Of a stretch of 64,000 nucleotides of DNA, positions 53,175 to 62,510 are shown piece after piece. A model generated the notes under the pieces. That model had not been told where the DNA came from and did no database searches. It saw only the letters and a program-made list of their open reading frames with translations. Location of the stretch: the NCBI GenBank assembly GCA_947499545.1, contig CANMOZ010000013.1, positions 1 to 64,000 of the forward strand. Direction: 5' to 3'. The DNA comes from an uncultured Saccharospirillaceae bacterium (GTDB taxonomy: Bacteria; Pseudomonadota; Gammaproteobacteria; Pseudomonadales; Oceanobacteraceae). Positions within the stretch are counted from its first letter, which is position 1. The number at the start of each line of letters is the position of its first letter. The translations under genes were made by a program, and so were the position numbers.

Positions 53175-53804
53175 TTACTGAACGCTGATTAAAGCATCGG
53201 TGCAGCTTTTTACACGCTTAGAAACCCCTCCCTTGGTACCGGTAGTGAAAGAGGTCATAACATATCCGTTGACTTCTCGACCTTTAGACCCTGCAAGGTG
53301 GGCATAGCTCCAATTTCCATTCTCTTTCTCAAAGAAATCATTGACGCACGCATTGCCCTCTGAATTAGCCCCTTTTTGCCAATCCCATATAGTAGGCATT
53401 TTATCTTTATCTTCCCAAATGGCTGCGATACGTGCACCATTTGCATTGTAACAATCTTGTATGCTTTTCCCTACACCACCATCAATAATACCAACCGTTA
53501 ATCTTGAATCTTTGTCATTAATATGATCCCAGTTATTTAGTTTGCACCCTTGATCATATTTCGTGTCGTTACCAACAAATGTACAACTATCGGTATTACC
53601 ATTTTTTCCGTCGACATAAGAAATTTTAAATTTGCAGGCAGATGGAAATTTCTTTTTATCGCATCTTGGGCAATTGTGGGAACTTAAGTAAATATTGGCA
53701 TCGGTTGCGCCAGCCTCTGGGCTGATCATTCCGAATCCAAACCCAATGACGGGTAGGGTTATGCTGAGAGGAATAAAAGCTTTTTGGATGGCTTTTCTGA
53801 TCAT
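53175..53804 (-). CDS. Hypothetical secreted cysteine-containing protein
   Basis: A 209-residue protein with a probable signal peptide (ending near EAGATDA, about residue 34). The mature part has at least seven Cys, starting with CPRCDKKKFPSAC, which could be disulphides or a metal site. No family is recognised. It lies 183 bases upstream of nothing else on its strand except the binding-protein gene that precedes it, so the two could form a small unit. Confidence 0.55.
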   Translation of the reverse strand: MIRKAIQKAFIPLSITLPVIGFGFGMISPEAGATDANIYLSSHNCPRCDKKKFPSACKFKISYVDGKNGNTDSCTFVGNDTKYDQGCKLNNWDHINDKDSRLTVGIIDGGVGKSIQDCYNANGARIAAIWEDKDKMPTIWDWQKGANSEGNACVNDFFEKENGNWSYAHLAGSKGREVNGYVMTSFTTGTKGGVSKRVKSCTDALISVQ

Positions 53805-53987
53805 GTTAAATGTCTCTTTTTATTGTCGGAATTGATTGCCTTTGATAAAGACTTTTTGTGAGAATCTTGTCTTTCAAAGAGCCAATGGCATAGTCTATAT
53901 TTCTAACTTCATTGTCAAATACGAGTTGCGGGTGGGTACGATAGTGCCGAAATATTAAATGTTTCGATGGGGGTAAGAGGTATGACA

Positions 53988-54773
53988 TTAAAATTTATGA
54001 ATCTCATTGTATCGACCGCTCTTTTTCAATAATGCAAGCCCTTCGTTATACGTTTTTATCAGTTTGAGTGCATTCGTTGATTTTTTAGAAATGAGTAAGT
54101 GATACTCAGCAGTAATGATTGGTTTAGGGTGGTAGGTGATGGGTAGTTGACTTTCATGGTAGCGTTTATTTAAGAGGTTGAGTACCACTTCTCTTGATCC
54201 TGGGAATAAATCGATTCTTTTTGCCACGAGCTTATCAATAGCAAGTCGTTCATTTGCTGATTCGTCTGTTGTAAAAAGATTCGCTTTTATAGATTTTTCA
54301 AATGCTTCTCCATAAAAATAGCCTCGTGCGATTCCGATTTTGTAACCTTTTAGATCTCCGATTTCATTCCAATCAAATAGCATGGATTTTCTATGAAAGA
54401 AATGCTCTGAAACAGTAATTGTTGGGTCGCTGAAATAAAAATCCTTGGATCTCTGGTCACTTTTTTTCCATATGATAGTGCCACTCCACTTGGGGTTGCC
54501 TTTTGCTTCACTGTAAGCTCTGGGCCAAGGGTAAAAGCCATAAACGACTTCTATGCCTTTTAATTTAAAAGCTTCGGTGACAATTTGGGAGACGAACCCA
54601 TAGTGGGGCAGTTTTTCAGATAAGTAAGGCGTCCATTCTCCGTTGGTCAGGTAAATGCTGTTTGTCGCTGTTTCGTTTTTTGCTTGGATAGATAAGCTTG
54701 ATACGATGACTAATACGCTCATTGCGATTTTGTGCCAGTAGAGTCGAGAGTATAAGCAATGGTTCTTCTTCAT
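53988..54773 (-). CDS. Periplasmic amino-acid-type solute-binding protein
   Basis: A 261-residue exported protein of the SBP_bac_3 family, typical of polar amino-acid binding or of orphan sensor-like proteins. It has a signal-like segment (about 14-31, ending in IQA), then NGEWTPYLSEKLPHYGFVSQIVTEAFKLKGIEVVYGFYPWPRAYSEA, GYKIGIARGYFYG and a closing helix LIKTYNEGLALLKKSG. No permease genes are adjacent. Ligand unknown. Confidence 0.82.
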   Translation of the reverse strand: MKKNHCLYSRLYWHKIAMSVLVIVSSLSIQAKNETATNSIYLTNGEWTPYLSEKLPHYGFVSQIVTEAFKLKGIEVVYGFYPWPRAYSEAKGNPKWSGTIIWKKSDQRSKDFYFSDPTITVSEHFFHRKSMLFDWNEIGDLKGYKIGIARGYFYGEAFEKSIKANLFTTDESANERLAIDKLVAKRIDLFPGSREVVLNLLNKRYHESQLPITYHPKPIITAEYHLLISKKSTNALKLIKTYNEGLALLKKSGRYNEIHKF

Positions 54774-55109
54774 CGTGGAAGTGTCGCTTAATGGGTTATT
54801 CTGAAGTAGCGGTTTTTTTAGAAATCATTATTGTAATCACTCACTATAGGTCATCCTCAGTTGTGCTGCAAATCGTGACTAGGTGTTGATAGGCGCGTTA
54901 GCTTGTGCTGGAAATAAAAAGAATGTTTTGGTAACAAAAAAGTATTTGTTGTGTTTATTTTCTCCTTTTGAAGGTGGACGTAGCGGGGCTATTTAAGCAA
55001 CAATACGCCATGTAGTCTTATCAGAGGAATGTCAATCCACAGCGTTTTTTGGGGGCGGGGGCTACATCAGCTGACCAGAAACATCTTTTATTACCTGAAA
55101 TATTTAGTT
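54774..55109. other. AT-rich divergent intergenic region
   Basis: About 335 bases between the divergent solute-binding protein and ATPase genes. It should hold both promoters. No repeat, terminator or RNA gene is recognised. Confidence 0.4.
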
Positions 55110-55868
55110 ATGTCTTTCAATGACGTGAGTTTTTTAAAAGCAGTGCAATTGAAGCACCAGAAAGAGCTTCGGTATGATGTGTATCCTCTTAGCTTACCTT
55201 GCATTCAGCAGTTAGAAAGTATTGATTTACACCCTCGAGTTACTTTCTTTGTGGGAGAAAACGGTTCTGGTAAGTCTACCCTACTAGAAGCCATTGCTGT
55301 TGCCTATGGGTTTAATGCGGAAGGGGGGAGTCGACATTTTAAGTTTCAAACAAAAGCCACTCACTCACAGTTGTGGGAATATCTTCGACTGATAAAGTCC
55401 CATAAGCGCCCTAAAGATGGTTTCTTTTTGCGCGCTGAAAGTTTTTATAATGTCGCAACGGATGTTGAACAATTAAATGCAGGCTCTTCGCCCTCTCAAT
55501 TTTTAGATGGGTATGGTGGAAAGTCTTTGCATGAACAATCTCATGGTGAATCATTCCTCAATTTAATGTTGCATCGCTTTCGTGGAGAGGGTCTTTACAT
55601 TCTGGACGAGCCTGAAGCGGCGTTATCGCCCTCAAGACAGTTATCAATGCTAACGGCGCTTGATGATCAAGTAAAAGGAGGGTCTCAATTTATTATTGCA
55701 ACCCACTCTCCAATACTATTGGCGTATCCAAATGCCAAAATCATCAGCTTTGATCAAGGTGTTTTGAAGGATGTTCTTTATGAAGAAACTGAACATTACA
55801 GTCTCACAAAGTACTTTTTGAATAATTATAAGGGGATGCTTGAACGGCTATTGGATACTGTTGATTGA
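55110..55868 (+). CDS. ABC/AAA-type ATPase
   Basis: A 252-residue ATPase with an ABC-like fold but no membrane partner. Walker A is GENGSGKST, the signature-like region is SHGESFLNLM, Walker B is LYILDEPEAALSP and a switch His is in IIATHSPILLAYP. These motifs place it in the predicted-ATPase group of small soluble ABC-like proteins, related to AAA_21-type proteins. Start at 55110 (MSFNDVSFL) is preferred; an upstream GTG-like start would add 27 poorly typical residues. Function is unknown. Confidence 0.85.
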   Translation: MSFNDVSFLKAVQLKHQKELRYDVYPLSLPCIQQLESIDLHPRVTFFVGENGSGKSTLLEAIAVAYGFNAEGGSRHFKFQTKATHSQLWEYLRLIKSHKRPKDGFFLRAESFYNVATDVEQLNAGSSPSQFLDGYGGKSLHEQSHGESFLNLMLHRFRGEGLYILDEPEAALSPSRQLSMLTALDDQVKGGSQFIIATHSPILLAYPNAKIISFDQGVLKDVLYEETEHYSLTKYFLNNYKGMLERLLDTVD

Positions 55869-55878
55869 GAGATTTGAC

Positions 55879-56748
55879 TTATAAGCTAGCCTTTATGTTC
55901 AACCAGTAAAGTTTGAAGATATCTTTGAGTTGGCCCGGTTGGGTGTTGGCCAACGTTTTTTGGGCTTCTTCAACTTTTTTTGCTTGAAGCTGCAGCTTGG
56001 CAAGTTTTAGTTGATATGGCGCTAATTCCGATTGAGTTAAAAAATGTGTCAGTCTTTCGACTTTAAGCGTTTGAACGTCTAATTTTTGTTCACGATTAAA
56101 GCCTTTTTGGGTTAATCCTTCAGGTAAGTATTCCAATACTTTTGTATCGATATCTAATAGAATCATATCTGAATATTGAGACAGCCCCACAAAAAAATAC
56201 CATTCTTCTGAATTTTTAAATCGTTCTGTAAAGCGGGTATTTCCTATGACATCTGTATGGAAGCAATGAGTGAAATCACCACGTATTTGTCGGCTTAGCA
56301 TGTAATCTTTCAGATAATTAAGCGTTGTCTTAGTTGTATTGATTTCGCCTAAACGTTTTCCTTGAGGGTATACACCGTAGGAAATGAACCATTTCCCTTT
56401 AGGGTGTTTTTGTATTTCGTTAGTCAGTTTTAAAAGAGCATCCTCTTTGAGGTAGTCGTCATCATCTAAAATCATCACGAAACCAGGATTATTGCCGCTT
56501 AATATTTCTTGGAGCAATTGATTGCGTGTGCGGTTACAACCACCGTTTTCGGTGAAGCGAATGTTGTGGACTCGAGGATCGGTATTCAATTGCTCCCAGA
56601 ACGATTCATCGATATTGGTAGAGGCATCATCACCAACCCACCATTCCCAGCTGCCCTGTTGCTTGAGGAGGCTTTCATAGCAACGTTTCACTAAATCAGG
56701 GCGATTGTAAGAAGCGGTTAAAATATGGAAATGAATTGGGTTGTCCAC
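55879..56748 (-). CDS. Glycosyltransferase family 2
   Basis: A 289-residue glycosyltransferase of the GT2 family. The N-terminus is FHILTASYNRPDLVKRCYESLLKQ and WWVGDDAST (first Asp motif), followed by GFVMILDDDDYLKEDALLKL with the metal-binding DxD. It probably transfers a sugar from a nucleotide-sugar donor in the cytoplasm. It ends a three-gene minus-strand cluster with a deacetylase and another glycosyltransferase. Confidence 0.9.
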   Translation of the reverse strand: MDNPIHFHILTASYNRPDLVKRCYESLLKQQGSWEWWVGDDASTNIDESFWEQLNTDPRVHNIRFTENGGCNRTRNQLLQEILSGNNPGFVMILDDDDYLKEDALLKLTNEIQKHPKGKWFISYGVYPQGKRLGEINTTKTTLNYLKDYMLSRQIRGDFTHCFHTDVIGNTRFTERFKNSEEWYFFVGLSQYSDMILLDIDTKVLEYLPEGLTQKGFNREQKLDVQTLKVERLTHFLTQSELAPYQLKLAKLQLQAKKVEEAQKTLANTQPGQLKDIFKLYWLNIKASL

Positions 56749-56819
56749 GGTGAAATCCTATATGCGTTTATCGGTTTAACATTAATCAGATAAAGGGCCT
56801 ATATCGATTTTGCCCCAAC

Positions 56820-57581
56820 CTATAAATCAGGCGTAATAGGTTGATGGACAATAGAGTTAGATAAGTCACCGTCTTTAAAATGCAGGTCACGCCACAAACG
56901 ATAGCAACCTCGCCCAAAGGAAATAGCCTTTCTAGGTAATGCCAATGGATCATGCGACGAAGTGGCGGCGCCTTTTACGATGGTTGTGGCGACTTGGTAG
57001 CCAGCCTCACGCGCCAGTGTAACGGTTTCTTCGCTATGATCTCCGTAGGGATAACAAAAGTGATCAAAGGGTAGGGAAAAGGTATCTTCTAATTGTTTTT
57101 TAGAGTCGCTCAGTTCTGATAACGCTTTAGCAGCATTTAACGTTGATAACCTTGGGTGGGTCACGGAGTGTGCTCCGAACTCAATCCCTTGCTTCATCAT
57201 GTCTTGCACTTGTGCGGTCGATAATAGCGTTGCCGGGGCAATGTTTGCTTCCGTCAGCCAGTTTGCTTTGCCGCTGAGTTGACTTGAAACCAAATACACC
57301 ATAGCTGAAAAACCATGCTGGGCTAAAATGGGCAGTGCGTATTGATGCAGATTTTCGTAACCGTCATCAAAAGTGATGGCGACGACGTGCTGCTCGTCAG
57401 GCAAATACTCACCTTTAAGGAAGGCAAGCACCTGCGACATGGGAATGACTTTGTAGCGAAATAGAGCGAGAAAAGCCATGTGCCGCTTGAAATCTTTTAC
57501 GTGACAATAGTTCGCGCGTAGGCGCTTAACGTTGTCAAATTCACCAACTTGGTGATACATCAGTATTGAGACTTTTTTCAC
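56820..57581 (-). CDS. Polysaccharide deacetylase (NodB family)
   Basis: A protein of about 253 residues with a NodB-type deacetylase domain. The motifs are VAITFDDGYENLHQYALPIL (metal and catalytic Asp), EFGAHSVTHPRLS (metal His pair), and FCYPYGDHSEETV. It would remove acetyl groups from an exported or wall glycan. A GTG start at 57581 with AGG upstream is chosen so that it does not overlap the preceding gene; a frame running to 57695 would overlap it by 67 bases. No signal peptide is seen. Confidence 0.85.
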   Translation of the reverse strand: MKKVSILMYHQVGEFDNVKRLRANYCHVKDFKRHMAFLALFRYKVIPMSQVLAFLKGEYLPDEQHVVAITFDDGYENLHQYALPILAQHGFSAMVYLVSSQLSGKANWLTEANIAPATLLSTAQVQDMMKQGIEFGAHSVTHPRLSTLNAAKALSELSDSKKQLEDTFSLPFDHFCYPYGDHSEETVTLAREAGYQVATTIVKGAATSSHDPLALPRKAISFGRGCYRLWRDLHFKDGDLSNSIVHQPITPDL

Positions 57582-57628
57582 GGACCTGTCTTTCACTGTT
57601 TGAGTTTCAATTGCCTTGAAAGGGTGCT

Positions 57629-58291
57629 CTATGCCGTCCAGCGGCCGATTAAGAACCAGGCAATCCAGGTTGCAATCAGCATGATGAGCAGCCATTGACG
57701 TCTTTTACGGCGCTGGCTTCGCCCACCATTCACTTTTTGGTCGGCAACGCGACGGCTGGCTTGGAAATGCTCTACAAAAGGTTGAACATCGTCTTTGTCG
57801 AAAATTTTGACGTATGTGACGGGTAAATTAAAAAACTCAATCTCGGAGTGTTTTTGATATGCCCGTTCAAAGCTGTCTTGGTCATTCAGTTCGAGATGGT
57901 CCCCTTGCTCTTGAATCCAAGCTTTTAGAAAAGCGTGCGTTCGTTCGTTATTGCGAAGATAGATGCTGCCGGTTCGAATGCGATGAGAGGCCTTTTTACC
58001 GCCGCACTCATTGAAGTGCAGACCTATATCTCCTTTGAATTGATCAAAGCCTTCCAGGGGGCGACGGATAAAGGAATCTGCATCTAAATAAAACAAGTCT
58101 TTGCCTGGATGCTTTTGTAAGAGTTCCAACAAGATTTTGGGTTTTAAGCCTGTGGTGGCTTCCCAAGTTTCAAGTGGTTCAACCTCAAGGTAATCGTATT
58201 CAATACCAAAGAGCTTGAGCGAGATTTCCAAACGCTCAAAATCATTGCGATAAGATGGGGTGTAAAAACCACAGACAACAAAGTCAGTCAT
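57629..58291 (-). CDS. Nucleotide-diphospho-sugar transferase-like protein with C-terminal membrane helix
   Basis: A 220-residue protein whose first 170 residues resemble nucleotide-diphospho-sugar transferases, with the metal-binding DLFYLDADSFIRRP and LHFNECGGKKASHRIRTGS. A very basic segment RRKRRQ precedes a C-terminal membrane helix (WLLIMLIATWIAWFLIG), so the enzyme is tail-anchored in the inner membrane. The ATG at 58291 is preferred to a GTG 18 bases upstream. Likely operon with the downstream deacetylase. Confidence 0.8.
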   Translation of the reverse strand: MTDFVVCGFYTPSYRNDFERLEISLKLFGIEYDYLEVEPLETWEATTGLKPKILLELLQKHPGKDLFYLDADSFIRRPLEGFDQFKGDIGLHFNECGGKKASHRIRTGSIYLRNNERTHAFLKAWIQEQGDHLELNDQDSFERAYQKHSEIEFFNLPVTYVKIFDKDDVQPFVEHFQASRRVADQKVNGGRSQRRKRRQWLLIMLIATWIAWFLIGRWTA

Positions 58292-58322
58292 ACTAGGCAG
58301 ATGCCTCACAGAATTTCTCAGT

Positions 58323-58547
58323 TCATTTAGCCGCTTTTCCTTCGACTAATACGAAGTTTCTCGTCGACCAAAACACCGATACTCTAGCATAGATAGACTC
58401 TTGGCTATATACCTTAGGGGTGACGGAAAGACCTGAGAGTGAACTGGTAATACCCAATAAAAATGTGATTACACGCTTCGAAACAATAGATTGCTTTAGT
58501 CGCGTTGAACTTTGCCATTGCCAGGGAGTATGTTCGTGTTGGCGCAT
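58323..58547 (-). CDS. Possible small exported protein (uncertain)
   Basis: A possible 74-residue protein with a hydrophobic signal-like segment VITFLLGITSSLSGLSV and a short mature part (SIYARVSVFWSTRNFVLVEG). It lies just upstream of the glycan cluster on the same strand. No ribosome site and no family are recognised, so it may not be real. Confidence 0.25.
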   Translation of the reverse strand: MRQHEHTPWQWQSSTRLKQSIVSKRVITFLLGITSSLSGLSVTPKVYSQESIYARVSVFWSTRNFVLVEGKAAK

Positions 58548-58609
58548 AATAGACCAGTCTCGTTGATGTTCTATTGTTTTAGTGGTGACTGAAAAGGAAG
58601 ACCTCAAGG

Positions 58610-59182
58610 ATGTGGATCATAGAAATCAAAACCCAACGGAATCACCCTGCACTGTTGAATCAGGTACTTGATGGGCAGAAACGTGCTTGGGATCGTTTTG
58701 TACGAAATAATCAAATGATTGGGGTTTTAGATCAAAAAATTCATCAAGAAGGGTTTTTAGTCTGCGCTTTTCATGCGTCCACTGGGGAGCTGGTTGGTGG
58801 TTTGCGTGGGTATTACCGTGCTCGAGCAAAACGCAAATTACCTATTGAGATGCCAGGCACTTACTTGCCAGAGGAGCATTTGCCAAAGCTTGCCTGTTGG
58901 GAGTCGTTAGCTGAGCTGCGAGGGCTTTGGATTGATGAGGCCTTTGCCAGTCAAGGGCTGTCGATGGCATTGGCAAATGCAGGTATTCAGCACTGCTACG
59001 CTGTGGGTTCTGAGGCGATCGTGGGGGTTGCTTATTCCGTGTTCTACGAAAAGCTCTATAAGCGCATCGGCTTTGAAATGGATGAAACCATTGAGGCATT
59101 CCCGATGCCGGGTGATGCGCAGTTAGCCGTTGTCGGTTGGCATAAGGCCGCTTCAGAGTTCAAATTGGTCCAAGTGGTTTAA
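58610..59182 (+). CDS. GNAT-type acetyltransferase
   Basis: A 190-residue protein with the GNAT fold pattern: an N-terminal helix pair, ELVGGLRGYYRAR (strand and turn), a central AELRGLWIDEAFASQGLSMALANAGI that fits the acetyl-CoA binding loop region, and YEKLYKRIGFEMDETIEAF. Substrate is unknown. It overlaps the convergent dsbD gene by 30 bases at their 3' ends. Confidence 0.75.
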   Translation: MWIIEIKTQRNHPALLNQVLDGQKRAWDRFVRNNQMIGVLDQKIHQEGFLVCAFHASTGELVGGLRGYYRARAKRKLPIEMPGTYLPEEHLPKLACWESLAELRGLWIDEAFASQGLSMALANAGIQHCYAVGSEAIVGVAYSVFYEKLYKRIGFEMDETIEAFPMPGDAQLAVVGWHKAASEFKLVQVV

Positions 59183-61057
59183 AAAAGCAGTTTTGTCCAG
59201 TTCCCCGACGATGCGAGCATCGGCTATTTCCTCGCCATTGAAGCCAAAAAACAAGAATGCGGGCGGTCCAAATAACTGATATTGCGCAAGGAAGGCTTTG
59301 TGGTCGTCGTTAAAATCGGTCATGTCGAATTTGAGCCAGTACAGGTTCGACAGTTTGCTGGAAACCTCGGGTGTATACAGCACTCGATTTTCCATTTCTT
59401 TGCAGGCAATACACCAATCGGCATAAAGATCGACCATCACCAGTTTGTGCTCGTCCTGCGCTTTGGTTAGGTATTTTTGAAGCATTTGCTGACTGTTGAT
59501 GACGATCGCTTGTTGCTTAGCCGTCGGTTGTGCGAATGTCGTGTTCGAAGCGACACTCGTAGATTGAGAGCCTTGGGGTAAAGGTGGCCATAGGGCCTTA
59601 TGCCCTTGCGCTGCACCCACAAATAAGAGGACCGCATAGAGTAATAGAAACAAGCCGATGCCTTTAAAGGTCTTTTGCCAGCCAGTGGTGGCTGCTTCAA
59701 AAGCACCTAAATGAACGCCGTAAATACCGATCAATAGCGCCCAAAGCACTAAACCCAGTTGTTGGGGGATCAGTCTTTCAAGCAGAACCAAGGCGACCCC
59801 TAACAGCAAAACGCCAAAGAAGTGTTTTACTTTGTCCATCCATGTGCCGGCTTTGGGAAGCACTTTCGCTCCCGTGGTGCCAATGATCAAAAGCGGGGTG
59901 CCCATGCCCAATCCTAGGGCTAAAAGTCCTAACCCACCCAGTAACGCATTTCCGGTGGTGCTGATATAGGCCAGTGCACCAGCCAAAGGCGCTGATACAC
60001 AGGGTGAAACGACCAAGGCGGATAAAGCCCCAATAAAGAAGACGCTGACGAGTTGGCCGCCTTTTAATTGTGAGCTGGTACTGGTGAGTTTATCGCGTAA
60101 CGATTCAGGCAATTGCAGCTCGTAAAATCCGAACATCGCAAAGGCCAGTGCAACAAAAATCAGTACGAAGGGAATCAAAACCCAAGGTGACTGCATATAA
60201 ATTTGCAGGTTAAACTGAGCACCTAAAAGCCCAGCAAGGACGCCAGCCCCAGCAAAGGTGAGCGCCATGCCTAAGACATAACTTAGAGACAATATGAGGC
60301 CGCGTAGGGCCCCACTTTGATGGCTGCGTTGAGCGTCTCCTAACACAATGGTGCTTAAAATAGGGACCATTGGCAGTACACAAGGCGTAAAGGTCAGCAG
60401 TAGACCGCCTAAGAAAAATAAAAAGACGAGCGTTGCTAGACTGGCTTCAGATAAGAGGCGTTGCCAATCTTGAGTGCTTTGTGGGGAATTACTTTGCTGA
60501 ACGCCTTTCTTCTCTGCGCCTGTGTTTGAAGCTCCTTTGGCACTGGAAGATGCCTGAAAAGCATAAGTGGCGTATTGGGGAGGGTAACAGAGGCCAGCCT
60601 CGGCACAGCCTTGATAGCGCACTTTTACTTCATCGATGCCTTGAGGGATTAACGCTTTAGGAAGTGATAGGCTTGCCTGTTGGTAATACACATCGACTTT
60701 ACCAAAATCAGGATCGTCAACCGGCACTGTGCCTTCGCTGAGCGTGAACCCAGTAATGGCTTGGTTATCCAGCGTCGTAACAGAAAAGCGCTTTTTGTAT
60801 AGGTAATAACCGGGTTCAATTTGCCAGCGCCATTGGATGCTTTGATCATCTTCTTGGACGTCGTAGGTGAAGGCAATCTCTGGATCAAGAAATTCAGGGG
60901 GTTGGCTTAAATTGCTGGATGCAAAAGAGGGTGCCTTATCGGTCGAGTCGGATTCGAATACGCCTTCCGCAGAAGAGAGTGCTGAAAATAGACTTATGCC
61001 TAAGGCCACTGCAATGATCCAACGAGCCAAGAGAAACCTCCCTACTTGCCATATCAC
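59153..61057 (-). CDS. dsbD: Thiol:disulphide interchange protein DsbD
   Basis: A 634-residue membrane protein that carries electrons from cytoplasmic thioredoxin to the periplasm for disulphide isomerisation and cytochrome c maturation. An N-terminal signal peptide and a periplasmic alpha domain with CAEAGLCYPPQ (redox Cys pair) are followed by eight membrane helices (about 205-480) with CVLP and SPCVSAPLAGAL, and a C-terminal thioredoxin domain with ADWCIACKE. Length is close to E. coli DsbD (565) plus an extended leader. It is relevant to the cytochrome-type lipoprotein in this window. Confidence 0.95.
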   Translation of the reverse strand: MIWQVGRFLLARWIIAVALGISLFSALSSAEGVFESDSTDKAPSFASSNLSQPPEFLDPEIAFTYDVQEDDQSIQWRWQIEPGYYLYKKRFSVTTLDNQAITGFTLSEGTVPVDDPDFGKVDVYYQQASLSLPKALIPQGIDEVKVRYQGCAEAGLCYPPQYATYAFQASSSAKGASNTGAEKKGVQQSNSPQSTQDWQRLLSEASLATLVFLFFLGGLLLTFTPCVLPMVPILSTIVLGDAQRSHQSGALRGLILSLSYVLGMALTFAGAGVLAGLLGAQFNLQIYMQSPWVLIPFVLIFVALAFAMFGFYELQLPESLRDKLTSTSSQLKGGQLVSVFFIGALSALVVSPCVSAPLAGALAYISTTGNALLGGLGLLALGLGMGTPLLIIGTTGAKVLPKAGTWMDKVKHFFGVLLLGVALVLLERLIPQQLGLVLWALLIGIYGVHLGAFEAATTGWQKTFKGIGLFLLLYAVLLFVGAAQGHKALWPPLPQGSQSTSVASNTTFAQPTAKQQAIVINSQQMLQKYLTKAQDEHKLVMVDLYADWCIACKEMENRVLYTPEVSSKLSNLYWLKFDMTDFNDDHKAFLAQYQLFGPPAFLFFGFNGEEIADARIVGELDKTAFLNHLDQFEL

Positions 61058-61223
61058 ATGGCAGCTTGATTCTGGTTGCTGATGAGCACCGACTCACCGC
61101 CAGTAAGACAAATGAGTTTACGTAGGTGAGGGGGGTGGGTCTACTGATTATGGATTCTGATATAGCAGTGTTGCACGATCAGATGCCAAAACTGTCATCC
61201 TCAGAGTCCTCATCCCTAGCGTG

Positions 61224-62195
61224 TTATCGGTCACGATTGACTGCGATTTGAGCCAGTGCCATCAATGCTTCTTTGGCAGTTGATGGGGCTAAAGGTTCCA
61301 ATGCTGCTAACGCTGCTGCTGCATGTTGTTGTGCCTTGGCCTGGGTGTAGGTTAAAGCACCGGTTACTTCTATTACGTTCAAGACTTCTTCAATTTGATC
61401 GCGTCCACCCTTGCGGATGCATTGACGAATCAGTTGTTGCTGCTCTGAACTTCCTACCGCCATTGCTTGAATCAGTGGAAGCGTGGGCTTACCTTCCGCC
61501 AAATCGTCACCCAGGTTTTTCCCAAGCGCTTCGGCGTCTCCAGCGTAATCGAGATAATCATCAATCAATTGAAAAGCAAGTCCTAGTTCTGAACCATAGG
61601 TTTTCAATGCTTGTATGGCTGTTTCATCTTCGGAGGCGAGTTGAGCCGCTGCGTGAGTCGAGGCTTCAAACAGCATGGCCGTTTTACCATGGATGACCTG
61701 CATGTATTGAGCTTCGGTAATGTCAGGGTTACGCACATTGGTCAGCTGCATGACCTCGCCCTCGGCAATCACGCAAGTCGCTTGAGATAAGATGTTCATG
61801 ACCTCTAAACTGCCGATTTCAACCATCATCTGAAAGGCACGCGAGTACAGAAAATCACCAACTAGTACGGAGGGGGCATTGCCCCAATTGACGTTTGCGG
61901 TGGGCCTGCCGCGTCTAAGGTCAGAAGTGTCTACCACATCGTCATGCAGTAAGGTCGCTGTGTGTAGAAACTCGATCACAGCGGCAAGCAAGCGAGTGGG
62001 TTGATCAACGGAGGCTTGCAGCGACCTTGTGCTTAATAGAACCAGCAAAGGCCTCAGTCGTTTGCCACCGCTGTCGATGATGTATTGGCCTATCTGTTCA
62101 ACCAGAGGGACCTCGGAATGCAATTGCTCGAAGATGCCGTGATTGACAGCATTAAAGTCTTGCTCGACAAGTTTGAAGATGTCTTGGAGGTTCAT
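61224..62195 (-). CDS. ispB: Octaprenyl diphosphate synthase IspB
   Basis: A 323-residue trans-prenyltransferase that makes the isoprenoid side chain of ubiquinone. The first Asp-rich motif is LLHDDVVDTSDLRRGRPT and the second LIDDYLDYAGD; GGKRLRPLL is near the N-terminus. It is divergent from rplU-rpmA-obgE, an arrangement common in gammaproteobacteria. Confidence 0.95.
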   Translation of the reverse strand: MNLQDIFKLVEQDFNAVNHGIFEQLHSEVPLVEQIGQYIIDSGGKRLRPLLVLLSTRSLQASVDQPTRLLAAVIEFLHTATLLHDDVVDTSDLRRGRPTANVNWGNAPSVLVGDFLYSRAFQMMVEIGSLEVMNILSQATCVIAEGEVMQLTNVRNPDITEAQYMQVIHGKTAMLFEASTHAAAQLASEDETAIQALKTYGSELGLAFQLIDDYLDYAGDAEALGKNLGDDLAEGKPTLPLIQAMAVGSSEQQQLIRQCIRKGGRDQIEEVLNVIEVTGALTYTQAKAQQHAAAALAALEPLAPSTAKEALMALAQIAVNRDR

Positions 62196-62343
62196 AAGTG
62201 ATTACTAGGACCGATTGATTACAGGCTAATGCACGCGACCATGCCGTCAAACGCCCGATAGTCTACCGGTTTTTGTTAGGTGTTGCTTGCTGTTTTTGCA
62301 TAATATAAGTGGAATGCAAAGGCTAGGCCTGCCAGTAGGTTGT

Positions 62344-62372
62344 TGAGCTTTGGGATGGAATTGGGTAGAATG
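62344..62372 (+). promoter_or_regulatory. Sigma70 promoter of rplU-rpmA
   Basis: TTGAGC (62344-62349) and TAGAAT (62367-62372) are separated by exactly 17 bases, in the 315-base gap upstream of rplU. Transcription from here gives a leader of about 130 nucleotides, where ribosomal-protein autoregulation could act. Confidence 0.6.
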
Positions 62373-62510
62373 CTCGGCCCTACTTGTCCGCACGCTCCCT
62401 ATCATATGGGTAAATTAAGCTAACTTTGGTTAGTGACGTTTCAGCCGAGTAAGGCGCCCAATAGAAGTAGGCGTGAGTAGCGGATCTGGACAGGTCTATT
62501 GGAGAACAAC

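Noticed and set aside
57582-57695. N-terminal extension of the polysaccharide deacetylase frame
   Set aside because: It would overlap the upstream glycosyltransferase by 67 bases and adds residues unlike the family; the GTG at 57581 fits better.
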